Origin: Hermodice carunculata
Taxonomy: Eukaryota; Annelida; Polychaeta; Eunicida; Amphinomidae
Direction of reading: 5' to 3'
DNA: 64,000 nt
NCBI GenBank assembly: GCA_964020975.1
Contig: OZ026621.1
Location: forward strand, 93,880,018-93,944,017
Shown: positions 39,900 to 50,560 of the stretch, in pieces
How positions within the stretch are numbered: position 1 is the stretch's first letter
How the letters are laid out: each line of letters opens with the position of its first letter
Notes under the pieces: model-generated
Database searches by the model: none
Seen by the model: only the letters and a program-made list of their open reading frames with translations
Told to the model about the DNA's origin: nothing
Program-made: the position numbers and the translations under genes

Positions 39900-40543
39900 C
39901 TCTTTATGTATGGTCCATAGTATTCAGTAACATAGGGACTGCAGACTCGCCTTTAAGTATGACCCACAGGATGGTAACACAGGAACTGTAGACTGACCTT
40001 TAGGTATGACCTACAGTACATGGTAACATGGGGACTACAGGCTTACCTTTAGGTATGACCTACAGTACATGGTAACATGGGCACTACAGGCTTACCTTTA
40101 GGTATGACCTAAAGTACATGGTAACATGGGGACTACAGGCTTACCTTTAGGTATGACCTACAGTACATGGTAACATGGGCACTACAGGCTTACCTTTAGG
40201 TATGTCCTACAGTACATGGTAACATGGGCACTACAGGCTTACCTTTAGGTATGACCTAAAGTACATGGTAACATGGGGACTACAGGCTTACCTTTAGGTA
40301 TGTCCTACAGTACATGGTAACATGGGGACTACACCGTACAGGCTTACCTTTAGGTATGACCTACAGTACATGGTAACATGGGGACTACAGGCTTACCTTT
40401 AGGTATGACCTACAGTACATGGTAACATGGGGACTATAACCTGACCTTTGGATATGACCTACAGTACATGGTAACACAGGGCCTATAGATGCACCCTTAG
40501 GTATGACCCACAGTACATGGTAACATGAAGATAGTAGACTCAC
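39900..40543 (-). repeat. 49-bp minisatellite made of exon 2 end plus its splice donor, about 13 units
   Basis: Units begin at 39900, 39950, 39997, 40046, 40095, 40144, 40193, 40242, 40291, 40347, 40396, 40445 and 40494, in register with the exon 2 end at 40543. The period is 49 bp in almost every step; one unit carries a 7-bp insertion. Plus-strand core: CCTTTAGGTATGACCTACAG followed by TACATGGTAACATGGGGACT. Exon 2 reads the same with a few changes over 40 bases, so the array grew from the exon end and about 9 bases of intron. Read on the gene strand, eight units (40046 to 40396) keep AAAG|GTAAGC, a good donor. Units 40494, 40445, 39997 and 39950 have weakened or lost donors. Confidence 0.92.
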
Positions 40544-40768
40544 CTTTAGGTATGATCCATAGTACTTGGTAACATAGGGACTATCACACTGAGACAGCAC
40601 CATGATTTCCTGCTGAATGTCCTCGATTTCATCTTCTGCTTCTTCCAAGTCTATAATTTTAATAGCTACCACTGCCTGAGTCCTTCTATCTATTCCTTTG
40701 TACACCTCTCCAAATGATCCTTTGCCAATCTTGTCCAATTTAGTAAATATAGTCTCTGGGTCTATTTT
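40544..40768 (-). CDS. Exon 2: kinase N-lobe with glycine loop and ATP-anchoring lysine
   Basis: This exon encodes 75 residues (61-135), [10 protein letters not shown] to GSYLK, phase 0 at both ends. The glycine-rich loop GKGSFG is at 75-80, and the ATP-phosphate lysine of VAIK is residue 97. The helix-C region [11 protein letters not shown] and the stretch [18 protein letters not shown] are almost identical to vertebrate STK24/STK25, which places the gene in GCK-III rather than with MST1/2 or the GCK-I and GCK-II kinases. The acceptor is TTTTTTGTAG. The donor AAG|GTGAGT is a perfect consensus. The last 40 bases and the donor are the template of the 49-bp repeat array that follows directly in intron 2. 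GCK-III kinases are Ser/Thr kinases that act at the Golgi and in STRIPAK complexes, in polarity, migration and cell-death signalling. Confidence 0.95.
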
Positions 40769-41079
40769 CTACAAAAAAGAAGATGGAATCCAAATAAATA
40801 CATTGTTTATTTATACTAACATGTATAAATTCTATCCAGCACATGGGTACAAAGTTTTGGTTCTCTGCAAAAAAATGTGGATTGTTAATTTTATAAATTT
40901 CAGCAATAAACATATCCCCCCCCCCCGGAAAAAACAAAGAAAAAAAAAGACAAGAACACAAACAGGCAGACTCTGACAGTCCAGTGTTGAGCTGAAATTG
41001 GATGCACAGACTGAAGTGGCCATGTGATCTTTTGAATACTACAAGGCCATTTTTGTTTAAGACCATCATCACTGCTTGC

Positions 41080-41760
41080 AATATCAGTCTTCACTCCTAC
41101 AATTCTGGAGTCACCATTTCGTAAAAAAGATATACGTAAACATGTCAGTTTGACTCACTTCAAGGTCACCCAAGCTCAAAATTAATGACACTAAAAGAAA
41201 CCTATAGGTTCTTTCCTATTAGCATTTAACAGTAACCATGCGCTTTCGATCCACAATCACTGAAGTATAAGGCAAAATATCAGTTTGACCTGTCAATTTC
41301 ACTCAAGGCCAGTTATCAAAAGAAACACCACAGGTACTATCTTTTATTAGTGTTTAATAATAACCCTGGGCCTAAGATCCACCATTACCGAAACACAAGC
41401 CAGTAAGTCAGCTTTGCTGCAGTCCTTATCTTAACAATGCCAACATCTATGTATATATGCGTACCAATCTTTTATAATGATAATTCATCAAAAATCAGAA
41501 AAAGTCATCAACACCACATTGTGAACAAATTTGGTTGCGATCAAGTCCAAGTATATTCTCACCAATGTTTGAAGAGGATTCAACATACACTTTGGCAGAA
41601 TTTGAAAAAACAGACACCAAAAATTTGTGAAAACAGAAAAAGGACTGCAGCATCACATGGTGAACAAATGAAGGTCTACGGGTCACCCGAAAAGTCTATG
41701 CAATTTCAAAGCAAATTGGTCAAGTGATTTCAGAGAAATTCAGTACTTCTTAAAGTTTTA
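41080..41760. repeat. Dispersed repeat (CATGTAGTGAAYAAATTT family)
   Basis: Contains ACATTGTGAACAAATTTGGT, TGCGATCAAGTCCAAGTATA, GTTTGAAGAGGATTCAACAT and a second internal ATCACATGGTGAACAAATGA, in the same order as the 49880 copy. Confidence 0.65.
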
Positions 41761-41918
41761 CCAAAAAATGCACAAAACAGTGAGCCCTGTCCCTATTGCA
41801 CAGTAACAATGCTAACATGTACATATCCCTCAAATGATTTTTCCTAATTGTGATTATTCGTTAAATATCACAGCAACACTACTTGGGCTGGAATGACAAA
41901 CTTTTTTTGACAATTCAA

Positions 41919-42102
41919 TACAGTGGTACCTGTCTTGTGAGACCCCTCCAATACGAGACAGCATATCTTTTTAAGACCGCTGTCTCAGGACACTGTGCTA
42001 TCTTTTCCATGCTATCATACCTCTAATGAAAGACCACCTGTTTTGAGAGACCACATTTTGACCTGCCATTGGGGGTGGTCTCTGAAGACGGGGACCACTG
42101 TT
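41919..42102. mobile_element. pogo-like MITE
   Basis: About 184 bp from TACAGTGGTACCTGTCTTGT to GAAGACGGGGACCACTG. Internal GAAAGACCACCTGTTTTGAG repeats the end motif. Confidence 0.75.
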
Positions 42103-42295
42103 CATACATTAATACAGATCTCACTATGTGATACGTATCACGAAGTCTGCAGTTTACTTGTCTGTTTTCCCTGGGATCACAATAATAGATACCGTCACAT
42201 GCCTGCCATAAACCCTACAGCATAATATTTCACCTAGTTGGCTCCATCATCATGTTACTCTAAACCAATATATATTACATGTATGGAAGGTTACA

Positions 42296-42518
42296 TTAAC
42301 TATTTCATGGCACAATAACATCAAGTCAGAAACTTTCCTTGGCACAGGTTGGCTGCATGGCACTGGACCCACACCAAGGAAAGCTGTTGACCTGGCTGGG
42401 CATCTATGACACATCTTATTTCCAATTCTTAGCAAAAATCTTTTGCAAATAGGAAATTTACTTAAAAAGAGTAAAGCAGATGGCATTTACATCTGGGTGC
42501 TTTTAGCAGGAAAGTTAA
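42296..42518. mobile_element. Hairpin MITE, worn copy
   Basis: 223 bp from TTAACTATTTCATGGCAC to GAAAGTTAA. Hairpin AACTTTCCTTGGCACAGG pairs with ACACCAAGGAAAGCTGTTGA. Confidence 0.7.
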
Positions 42519-43467
42519 AATATTTCCACCAGTTTCATTTGATGACCTTTCAAGAAAAATATTTTGAATTTTTTTGTGCTATTGTGAGAAGATTTCCATT
42601 ATGATCGTCCCAGCTCCAACCACTATGTAATGAACAAATTTGGTGGGGATCAAGTCCAGGCTCATTCCTAATAAGTGTGAAGAGGATTCAACATACAGTT
42701 TGAGAGACCTAAAAACAAACACCCCCCCCCCCAAAAAAAAAGCATGCAGCATGCTTTTTGAAAATAAAAAAGTCATCTGAATTTTAATCATATTGTGTAT
42801 GTATCCTAATGTAACTTATGCCTTGAGAAGTTACTGTGACCTGGAGACTGTCTGTCTGTGGTAGCAGTGTTGGTGCAGGACAATTTTGGCACTAGAATGT
42901 GTTATTTAAATGTCAGTGTATGTGAGGAAATCCCTCCTCTCATTCGAGTTCAATAAAGCTATGACAATGACTTCCCATATGATCATATTACAATATTGCT
43001 GTTTTCAAAGCGAAAACTGGGCGAGCCCTGAATCCCGTGTCATGTAGTATTGTGGTAGCATGTATGGACCAAGTCATGTATCCTATATATAATGTATGTC
43101 AATACCTGTCAGAGGCAGTCAAGGGGCCACTCTTACACTCAGGTATTAATCATGTACATACTGCACATACCCAGGTTCCAGTGGACAATGTGACCTCATC
43201 ATGCCACATGTCAGCCTGGACACATCATATTTCATGCAACATATGCACTGTAGATTGACCCTTTGCTGCTCAAAAGCTCAGTAACTATTCTCATTTTTTT
43301 TTTTTTTTTTTTTTTGTTGGCTCAATTTGGTTTCCTTCTGTTACATGATGGCCCAGTTTCCACTTCTGGCTGGACAATTTAGACACGGGAAGAATGGCTC
43401 GCAAACACAGAGGGTTAAACCACTCTGCCTGACGTCAGCTTTCACAAGAAGGACACGGAAGACTAAC

Positions 43468-43526
43468 CAATGAATGAATGAATGAATGAATGAATAAATG
43501 AATGAATGAATGAACAAACGAATGAA
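43468..43526. repeat. (GAAT)n microsatellite
   Basis: About fourteen GAAT-type units with a few changes. Confidence 0.9.
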
Positions 43527-43741
43527 TAAACTAGAAAAAGATATTTGCTTCAAATCAAATCTGTCTTTGTGCCTTGTGCCTTCAAAGCTTGTTGTTAAAA
43601 CACAAATCAAAACCCTACAATGTTGACTTCATGTCCACAGGCTGTGCATGCAGCACTGACACAGGCGACCATGAGCAGGACACCAGCAGTCTTTCTTTTA
43701 AATGTTGAATCTAGCACACAACCTGACTTGAAATAGAGAAT

Positions 43742-43994
43742 TTAACCCTTTCCCCTTAAACCAGTCAATAGTGGCTGATGGTCAAATGTCACCTGCTTCA
43801 GTGTTTTCAACTAATTTCAACAGAAAAAAAAAATTTCAATAGAAACATAAGAGTTTGAGAATTGCTGCTGAGGCCTATCGATATAACATACCCCAGGTCA
43901 ACTGTTTTCCATGGTATGGGTTGGGCACTAAAGTGTCCAACCCATACCATGGAAAACTGTTGACTCAGTCTTAATTCGGGGGGGGGGGGGTTAA
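43742..43994. mobile_element. Hairpin MITE, CCCTTTCCCC subfamily
   Basis: 253 bp from TTAACCCTTTCCCCTTAAA to a G-rich right end and TTAA. Hairpin GTCAACTGTTTTCCATGGTA pairs with TACCATGGAAAACTGTTGAC. The left half (AATAGTGGCTGATGGTCAAA) is shared with the copy at 16320. Confidence 0.82.
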
Positions 43995-46154
43995 TTGTGC
44001 ATGGAAATTGAATGTTCTTTGCTTGCTTTGTGTGGTTAACAGTAGTATGGCAGGAGTGACCAGCTGACCTCCTCCTGGCCCCTGCACCCACAGCACACTG
44101 ACCAAGGATCTGCTCATGCTGTCTATGGACAGTTCAGAGAAAGGGTGTCATCCCCTGGCCAGCTCTGACAGGGTCATCTTGTGCCTCAGTAAACATAGGT
44201 CAACATCTTGACCCTCATCTTTCCTGCCACCTTGCTTAGACAATAACATGCACAAGAAAAACTTGGGTGTCCTAGACTTTCTGAACATTTTGGTAGATAA
44301 ACCAAATTTATGAATTTTCTTCCACTTTCTGACCACTGACAAAGTTAAAGCTTGCCTTCTGTTTTAAGAGTTTGAGTTCAGTGATAACTGGAGATATTTT
44401 AATGATCATGAATATGTCCTCCCAGGCAGCTTGGCTACAGCCAAATGTCTCCCTGGTACCTATCTAGTCACCAGACTCTTTGAAATGTACGATTAGTCCT
44501 GGCAACCACTGAAAAAACTTCAACAGGCCCAGCCATGGAAAATATAAAGCAACCAAAATCGGAAACAGGTACACCCTGGATTGATCTACGGATCTGTGGC
44601 ATCCGCGGCCCAAAGCGCTCATTTTCGTGTCACACAAAACCTGACTGAAACTCCTAGTGCACCTGGATGACATTGTGACCGACCTGCACAGGCCAGGTAT
44701 ACATTTAGGAGGGATTGGTCAAGATCGGGCTCTCCTGTGGATGAGACCACCACTATATAGGTCAGTAGAATTGACATCCTGGCCTGGCAGATGAGAGTTA
44801 AACCTGCCTGTACAACCTCCCACAATGCAAACACCTCTTCGGGACTGTACCTGTGTATTCATCATGATCAGATTGTCACCATATCAGATCCACTGTGGTA
44901 TCTCTCATTCTCCCAGTCCTCGCTGGAATCTCGCAATCCCACCACATAAACTGTAGATCCTCGTATTGTTAACTTGACTTGTCTGGAGAGGCTTGGCACA
45001 AATTTAACAGAACTCCTTCCCAGTTATTGTTGCTGATTTGACGTGGAAGTCTTGTGTGGTTGTGCCTGACTGCATGCATACAGAGTGGGGCGGTGTGGAG
45101 TGCACTGATCACGCGAGACCTGGCAAGATCCGCTCTGCTGCTTTCCTGTGTGTATTCTCCACAACGCTCCCTGGCTTTCTCACATTGTTGTTCAACAAGT
45201 CCAAAACGTTGGGGGCAGGGGGGGCACATGGGTAATTTATTCTGGTCACTGTCTCTTGGAAATACGTTGCTATCAGGTGTAAATCCTGTTGTACCTGTCA
45301 GTTCACTTGAACTCAAGCTGCACCAGATCTCAATCTACCTCTCCCATTTCATCGTAACTTAGGACAGGTCAGCTATTTCCAATTCTGCTGTAGTCAGACT
45401 GTCCCTTGCCCTGCCCACACTGATATGGTTGGAGGGTGTGAGTGCCTGAGCAGCCACATACTCACTATGCCTGTGCGTGGGCTGTCCCATATAACAAGGA
45501 AATGACACATACTGTTAAGACACGACACCGCAAAGTCCAATGACTGGACCCTCCTTACCTTATCACAAAAATTTAGTCATACCTGCCTTGATTTGTTTTC
45601 TCTGAATTATGCACGAGGAAGTCCAAAACTTTTGTTTCAGACAGTGTCACCTCACCTATTTCCCTTTATCACCTTGCTGCAAGCAGAATTTGCTAATCTA
45701 GTTTCCTACACTGACAAAACCTTTCTTGTCAAATTACAAAGCAGTCAAGTGAAGTGGCAAAACCCAACAGACCACTCAATTAAGAACATTCAGTTCCTGA
45801 CAGAGGTAAAACAATCGACCAGATCACACAGAGCTATTCTGTACACTTGCTAACATTCTGTTCTCCATTTTGACCTTGGCAGATCAGACATTTGTGTTTC
45901 CTGTCTATGCCAGTTGGGGGCATTCTGGTAGCACTATTGTCAGAAAATGATGTACTTACATGTACCCCGCTCTTACCCACATAAAAGCAAGTGCAACATT
46001 AAAAAGGTGGATGGAACTCGTTCTCAAATTCCTATCCAATTAGCTTTCCACACCCTCTTTCATTTTTATAGTACCTATCTGACAGATGCATTTCTATCTA
46101 ACTCTGTATGTTTGGCATATATTTGTAGATTGCCTGGTCATATATACCATACAT

Positions 46155-46298
46155 TTCAAGTTGTCCCATGTCAACTCCTCCCCAACGATCTTGTCCCGAT
46201 GTTGAGTCGTCCCCTAACTATCTCGTCCCAGTGCTAAGTAGTCCAGTTGCCAACTCGTCCCATTGTCAAGTCGTCCCAATACCAACTCGTCCCTGTCA
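46155..46298. repeat. Short tandem repeat with core CAACTCGTCCC
   Basis: About eight diverged units of 16-19 bp, such as GTTGAGTCGTCCC, CAACTATCTCGTCCCAG, CCAACTCGTCCCATTG, TCAAGTCGTCCCAATA. Confidence 0.75.
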
Positions 46299-47952
46299 GG
46301 GAACACACCTCAACTAAGACTGCACATTCCAGTTACACTGTAACAGCCTGTATTCACAGACATATACATTTCTGACTTAAAATTAGTCAGTAGATGCTTA
46401 CTTGAATACAGTGCGAACGAGACACACTTATGGTGTGGGTAATCGGCAGAAATAAAGAAATTGCCTCTTACCGGTGTTTTCTGTATACAGCTTGATTTTT
46501 GAAAACACATTTCCCTATCAAATTTTCATCTTGTATACACTTCTGATACATATGAAGGCCCACTTTGGTGCAAATGTACACAATACGATTAGGTTTGAAG
46601 AAACACATAGCTAATTGCCAATACTAAGTAAGGAAACAGAAATGGAGGTCTGCCATGCATATTGGACTGCATCTCTGTTTCTGTGTGTGATTTGCAGATT
46701 TGACTTTGCATTTCTTGAAAAACCTGACTACATGTTGTAAATTTACAGTGGCATGGGCCCTCATATGTATAAGATGTGCATACAGGAATAGCGAGGCAAG
46801 CTAATAAGTATAAACCAAGCTTTTTCCAGAAAACACAATTTCTTCATTTCTGTCTCTTTTCATTACCCATACCCTGCAAAAACTTTTAACCATCCACTTT
46901 GACACAATACATCTGTGTTGGCAAAACTAAGGCTATTGCAAGCCTAATTTCATTTAAAGTTGGGTTTTAAACAAGAGAAATGATTTCAGTGTAGCTGGTG
47001 TTATTCCAATCCCTGTATTTCGCTCGCCTGCATTTACTTCTTGTGCCGTGTAAACAATTTTGAAAACATTATCATCTTTTATTGATGAGACAAATGCTTT
47101 TTGGGCCTATAGCCTGTGTGTGTGTGTGTTGTTGTTGTTGTTTGGGATTTGTGACCCAATAGGGACTTCTTTCAACAAGAGCCCAATTTCTAAGTTGCGT
47201 GCTGGTTGTAACAATTTTTCCATCAGCTTATTGGATGATGCAAACAGTTTGAGTGCTACCAGCATGTTGAGTCAAATAGAATCCAATAATTTTGATGCAA
47301 TCTGACCAGAAAAGATCTATCAGGTCAGCTGAGCACAGGCTGTTCACGCAGCCCTCTAGTTTGATCATAACAGTCATGAGAGATTACCAACTTAAATACT
47401 TGTCATTGAGAGTGCTTGATGTGTCGGAATGGCTTTATTGTTCAGGATTTGTTTTCGTTCATTGGTTATGTGACCGGTTATCCTGGCCCGAAATGTCTCT
47501 GATGATGCCCAAAATGCTTCAAAATGCAAGAAAGAGATTTGTAAATTTCAAAATTTTCCCAGGGGCCCCCTGCCAAGGAAAGCTTGGTGCCCTCGGCGTT
47601 CGCCCCTGCATGATCTCCCATCATCGTTTGATTTCGACTTAATGACAGGCATTTTCGCCAATATTACATATTTAAGCTGGTCACAAGTGTACATCCACTA
47701 CTTAACATACAGTCAAACTAATGATCCCATCAAAACTGATGGGAAACTATTTTATGTTCTCATGTGCCCAGTCAAGGACTTGGCAACTTTTGGTGGTTTT
47801 CCCATTTTCGATCCTATATGGGAATCTGTAGACTCCTTGATACAAGAATACGGTACAGGGTGCTCAATCAGGTCACTTAGGGCAATGACAACATTTTAAC
47901 CCTTTCCTGCTCAAATCACTCAAAAGTACCTGGAGGTAAATTGTAATCTGCT

Positions 47953-48199
47953 TTAACTCTGAAAGTGCTAATCATGGCTATTGTCGTTTTGTCATTATTG
48001 TTGAACATATAATGGTTAAAAGATTCAAATTCCTCATGAAGATACCTTTCATTCAAATAGCAGCAAGCGTAATGTCTAAAGCAAAAAGTAGTCCTGGTTT
48101 ACAGCTTTCCTCGGGACTCTTTGCGCTCAATATGCACAAAGTGTCCCGAGGAAAGCTATTGATTCAGTCTTAAATCAGCGCTTTAATTTTAAGGGCTAA
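47953..48199. mobile_element. Hairpin MITE in opposite orientation, inserted in a fragment of a sister element
   Basis: 247 bp from TTAACTCTGAAAGTGC to GCTTTAATTTTAAGGGCTAA. The hairpin (TTTCCTCGGGACTCTTTGCG) is near the right end, so it is inverted relative to the 36977 copy. Bases 47896-47952 are the left end of a CCCTTTCC-type sister element, interrupted by this copy. Confidence 0.8.
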
Positions 48200-48735
48200 T
48201 GCTTTTACTTAAATTTTTATCTTCCTGTATTATTATCCCTCTAAGTGCTTGGCGTGCTTATGAAATTGAATTGATATGTATGCCCTTCAATTGTAGACCT
48301 AAATTTTGAATATTTCATGTGTAACAACAGGAAAATGATCATATAATATATATATAATTTTCCAACATTTTAGAACTTTTGTGCCAGAAAAAATGGAGGG
48401 GGCTGGGGTGCTTAAGAAGGAAGGAGCACTGAGAATTGTAGATAAGACATATAATCACAGCACACCTCTGGTTAACAGCTTTCCTTGGCACAGGTTGGCC
48501 ACATTATACCCCACCTGTGCCAAAATACAAAATATGGAGGGAGCTACTTCCACCAGCAAAGTGAGATACATGTGACACTGTCTTCTCAATGCCCAGCTTT
48601 GTTGACAATATACTGCAGCACTGTCCAAAATTTTAATGTCATAAATTCCTGCAGACGAAGCAGTTTGTTGTATATACCTGATGTACAACAACACTAGCTT
48701 TTGAAACATGTTTAAGACACCACGGACAAGTTCAG

Positions 48736-48809
48736 TACAGTGGTCCCTGTCTTGAGAGGCCACTTTTGAGCCTGCCCCTGGGGTGGTCTCTCAAGACGGG
48801 GACCACTGT
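48736..48809. mobile_element. Minimal pogo-like MITE (74 bp)
   Basis: Almost only the two ends: CAGTGGTCCCTGTCTTGAGA and TCTCAAGACGGGGACCACTG, forming one hairpin. A related partial copy follows directly (48809-48973). Confidence 0.8.
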
Positions 48810-49879
48810 CAGTGGTCCGTCTTCAGAGACCACCAGCTTTGAAAGACCACCTTTTCAACATTTTGCTCAGTACCTTTCATTCAATTTTCACCTTCCATGA
48901 AAGACCACCTGTCTTGGGAGACCACACTATGGTCATTCCGGGGTTTGGTCTCAAGATAGGTTTCGCTATACGGATAAAAAAAGGATCACAAGTGTTTTGC
49001 TTTTAAACAAAGAAAAGTAAAAAATTTGTAACCATTTCATCTACTGACTGCTCGGTTAATTGAAAATAACACACTCCTCCCAATTTGCGCCCTCCATCCC
49101 CTTGTTCTTGTGATCAGAAAAAAAAGTGAAAATATGCTGAACATTCTACATTTAGCTTTTTCTTTTTTTCTGCTTTTTTTTTTTTTAAATCCTTATAATA
49201 ATGCTCCAACTATAGGTTCCAAATTAAGCCTCCATTGTGAATTACGTACCCTAGGGTGCCTACTGACGGTCATTAGTCACCAATGCTGCTCATCCTGGTA
49301 AGAGAAGGCAGGTCATTTCAAAGTCTCTTTAGTAACCATGAATCCCCATTAACTAGTCTGTTTCACCTGTAATGTAATCACTTGAAACCTTGTGTCTACA
49401 AACACCAAAATTTCTCACACAGTCAATGTAGATATGCACCTGAAATACTAATAATTCAATACATTGCCTAAAATGCAGAGGTAATCAGTTTATTCAAGTT
49501 TGCATGGTTTATTCATGGTGAAGCTCACAAAATTGTGGAAGTCTATAAATGTGTAGAGTGTCTTGAGAGAACACCCTCTCTTCAGGCACCACTTTATAAA
49601 ACCCAACACTCTACCCTTTAAATGTTACTGTACCTCTCATGACAGACCACTTCCCTTGAAGACTACTTTTATGTGGTCCAATGGCTGGTCTGTCCAGATA
49701 AAATTTTATGACCAATATGACCAAGCCAGACTTTTGGCCAGGTCTTATCTGGACAAATGCCATCTAGTGACCACAGGAGGAACTATCCTCATAAGCAACA
49801 CAGAAGATTTCTAGTTTTGCAGTCCATTTGTTCATTAAGTAAATTCTATGAATTTCACTAATACAGTTTAAGAGTAATT

Positions 49880-50560
49880 TTTTAAATGAAAAGTAGTGGA
49901 ATCCACAATTACTGAGATATTTAGCCACTATATCAGTTGACCTCTAGATATCACTCCAGGTCAAAATTAACACCACCAAAAGAAACCCAATAAGTACCTT
50001 CCTATTTGTGATTAAGTACTTAACCATGGGCCTAGTATCAGAAATTACTGACATTTAGGTCCATATGTCACATTTGCTGCTGTCCCTATTGCATAGTAAC
50101 AATGCTCACATGAATATATCCCTTTACCACTTTTTTCCTAATTTTGATTATTTGTTATAAACCAGAAAATGACAGCACTACCATGTAGTGAATAAATTTC
50201 ATGGAAATCAAATCCTGGTGTATTCCTGCTAAGTTTGCAAATGATGCAACTCACAGTTTCAGAGAAGTTACGAAAAGTGAAAGCGCACAAAAATTTGTGA
50301 AAAATTGAAAAAATATTGCTGTATTACCTGTTGAACAAAGTAAAGTCTGGGAGTGCCCAGAAGTGTTCCTATGTATTTTTAAAGCAATTCACAATACATG
50401 TTTTGGAGAGGATCATATTTTTAAGATTTTATCCAAAAATTTACAGAAAATATAAAAAAATCCAAAATTCACTGCAGCTTTAATAGGTTTGGTTGATACC
50501 CACCTAGGGTACATCCCCACCAAGTTTGAAATGAATCTGGTTGACAGTTTTGGAGAAGAC
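49880..50560. repeat. Dispersed repeat (CATGTAGTGAAYAAATTT family)
   Basis: Shares ordered blocks with 240-760 and 41080-41760: ATTGCATAGTAACAATGCTC, ACCATGTAGTGAATAAATTT, GTATTCCTGCTAAGTTTGCA and AAAAATTTGTGAAAAATTGA. Shorter pieces occur at 42599-42720 and near 56030-56160. No coding potential seen. Confidence 0.65.

Larger units (their letters stand above)
30433..40543 (-). other. Intron 2 (10.1 kb)
   Basis: The donor is GTGAGT and the acceptor TGTGTTGCAG. From the exon 2 side it holds the 49-bp donor minisatellite, an (AC)n run at 39868-39885, an unidentified open frame at 39363-38791, a hairpin MITE at 36977, a hairpin relic at 35840-35935, a long TTAAGGGTGTGG-type element with an amplified end (33830-34956), and a composite of a pogo-like MITE inside a hairpin MITE (31911-32317). 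A poly-C tract lies near 30523. 32330-33820 shows nothing definable. Confidence 0.85.

Noticed and set aside
44969-45316. Possible alternative first exon of the kinase
   Set aside because: 115-codon minus-strand frame in a GC-richer patch, but no phase-0 donor in a sensible place and no similarity to GCK-III N-termini.
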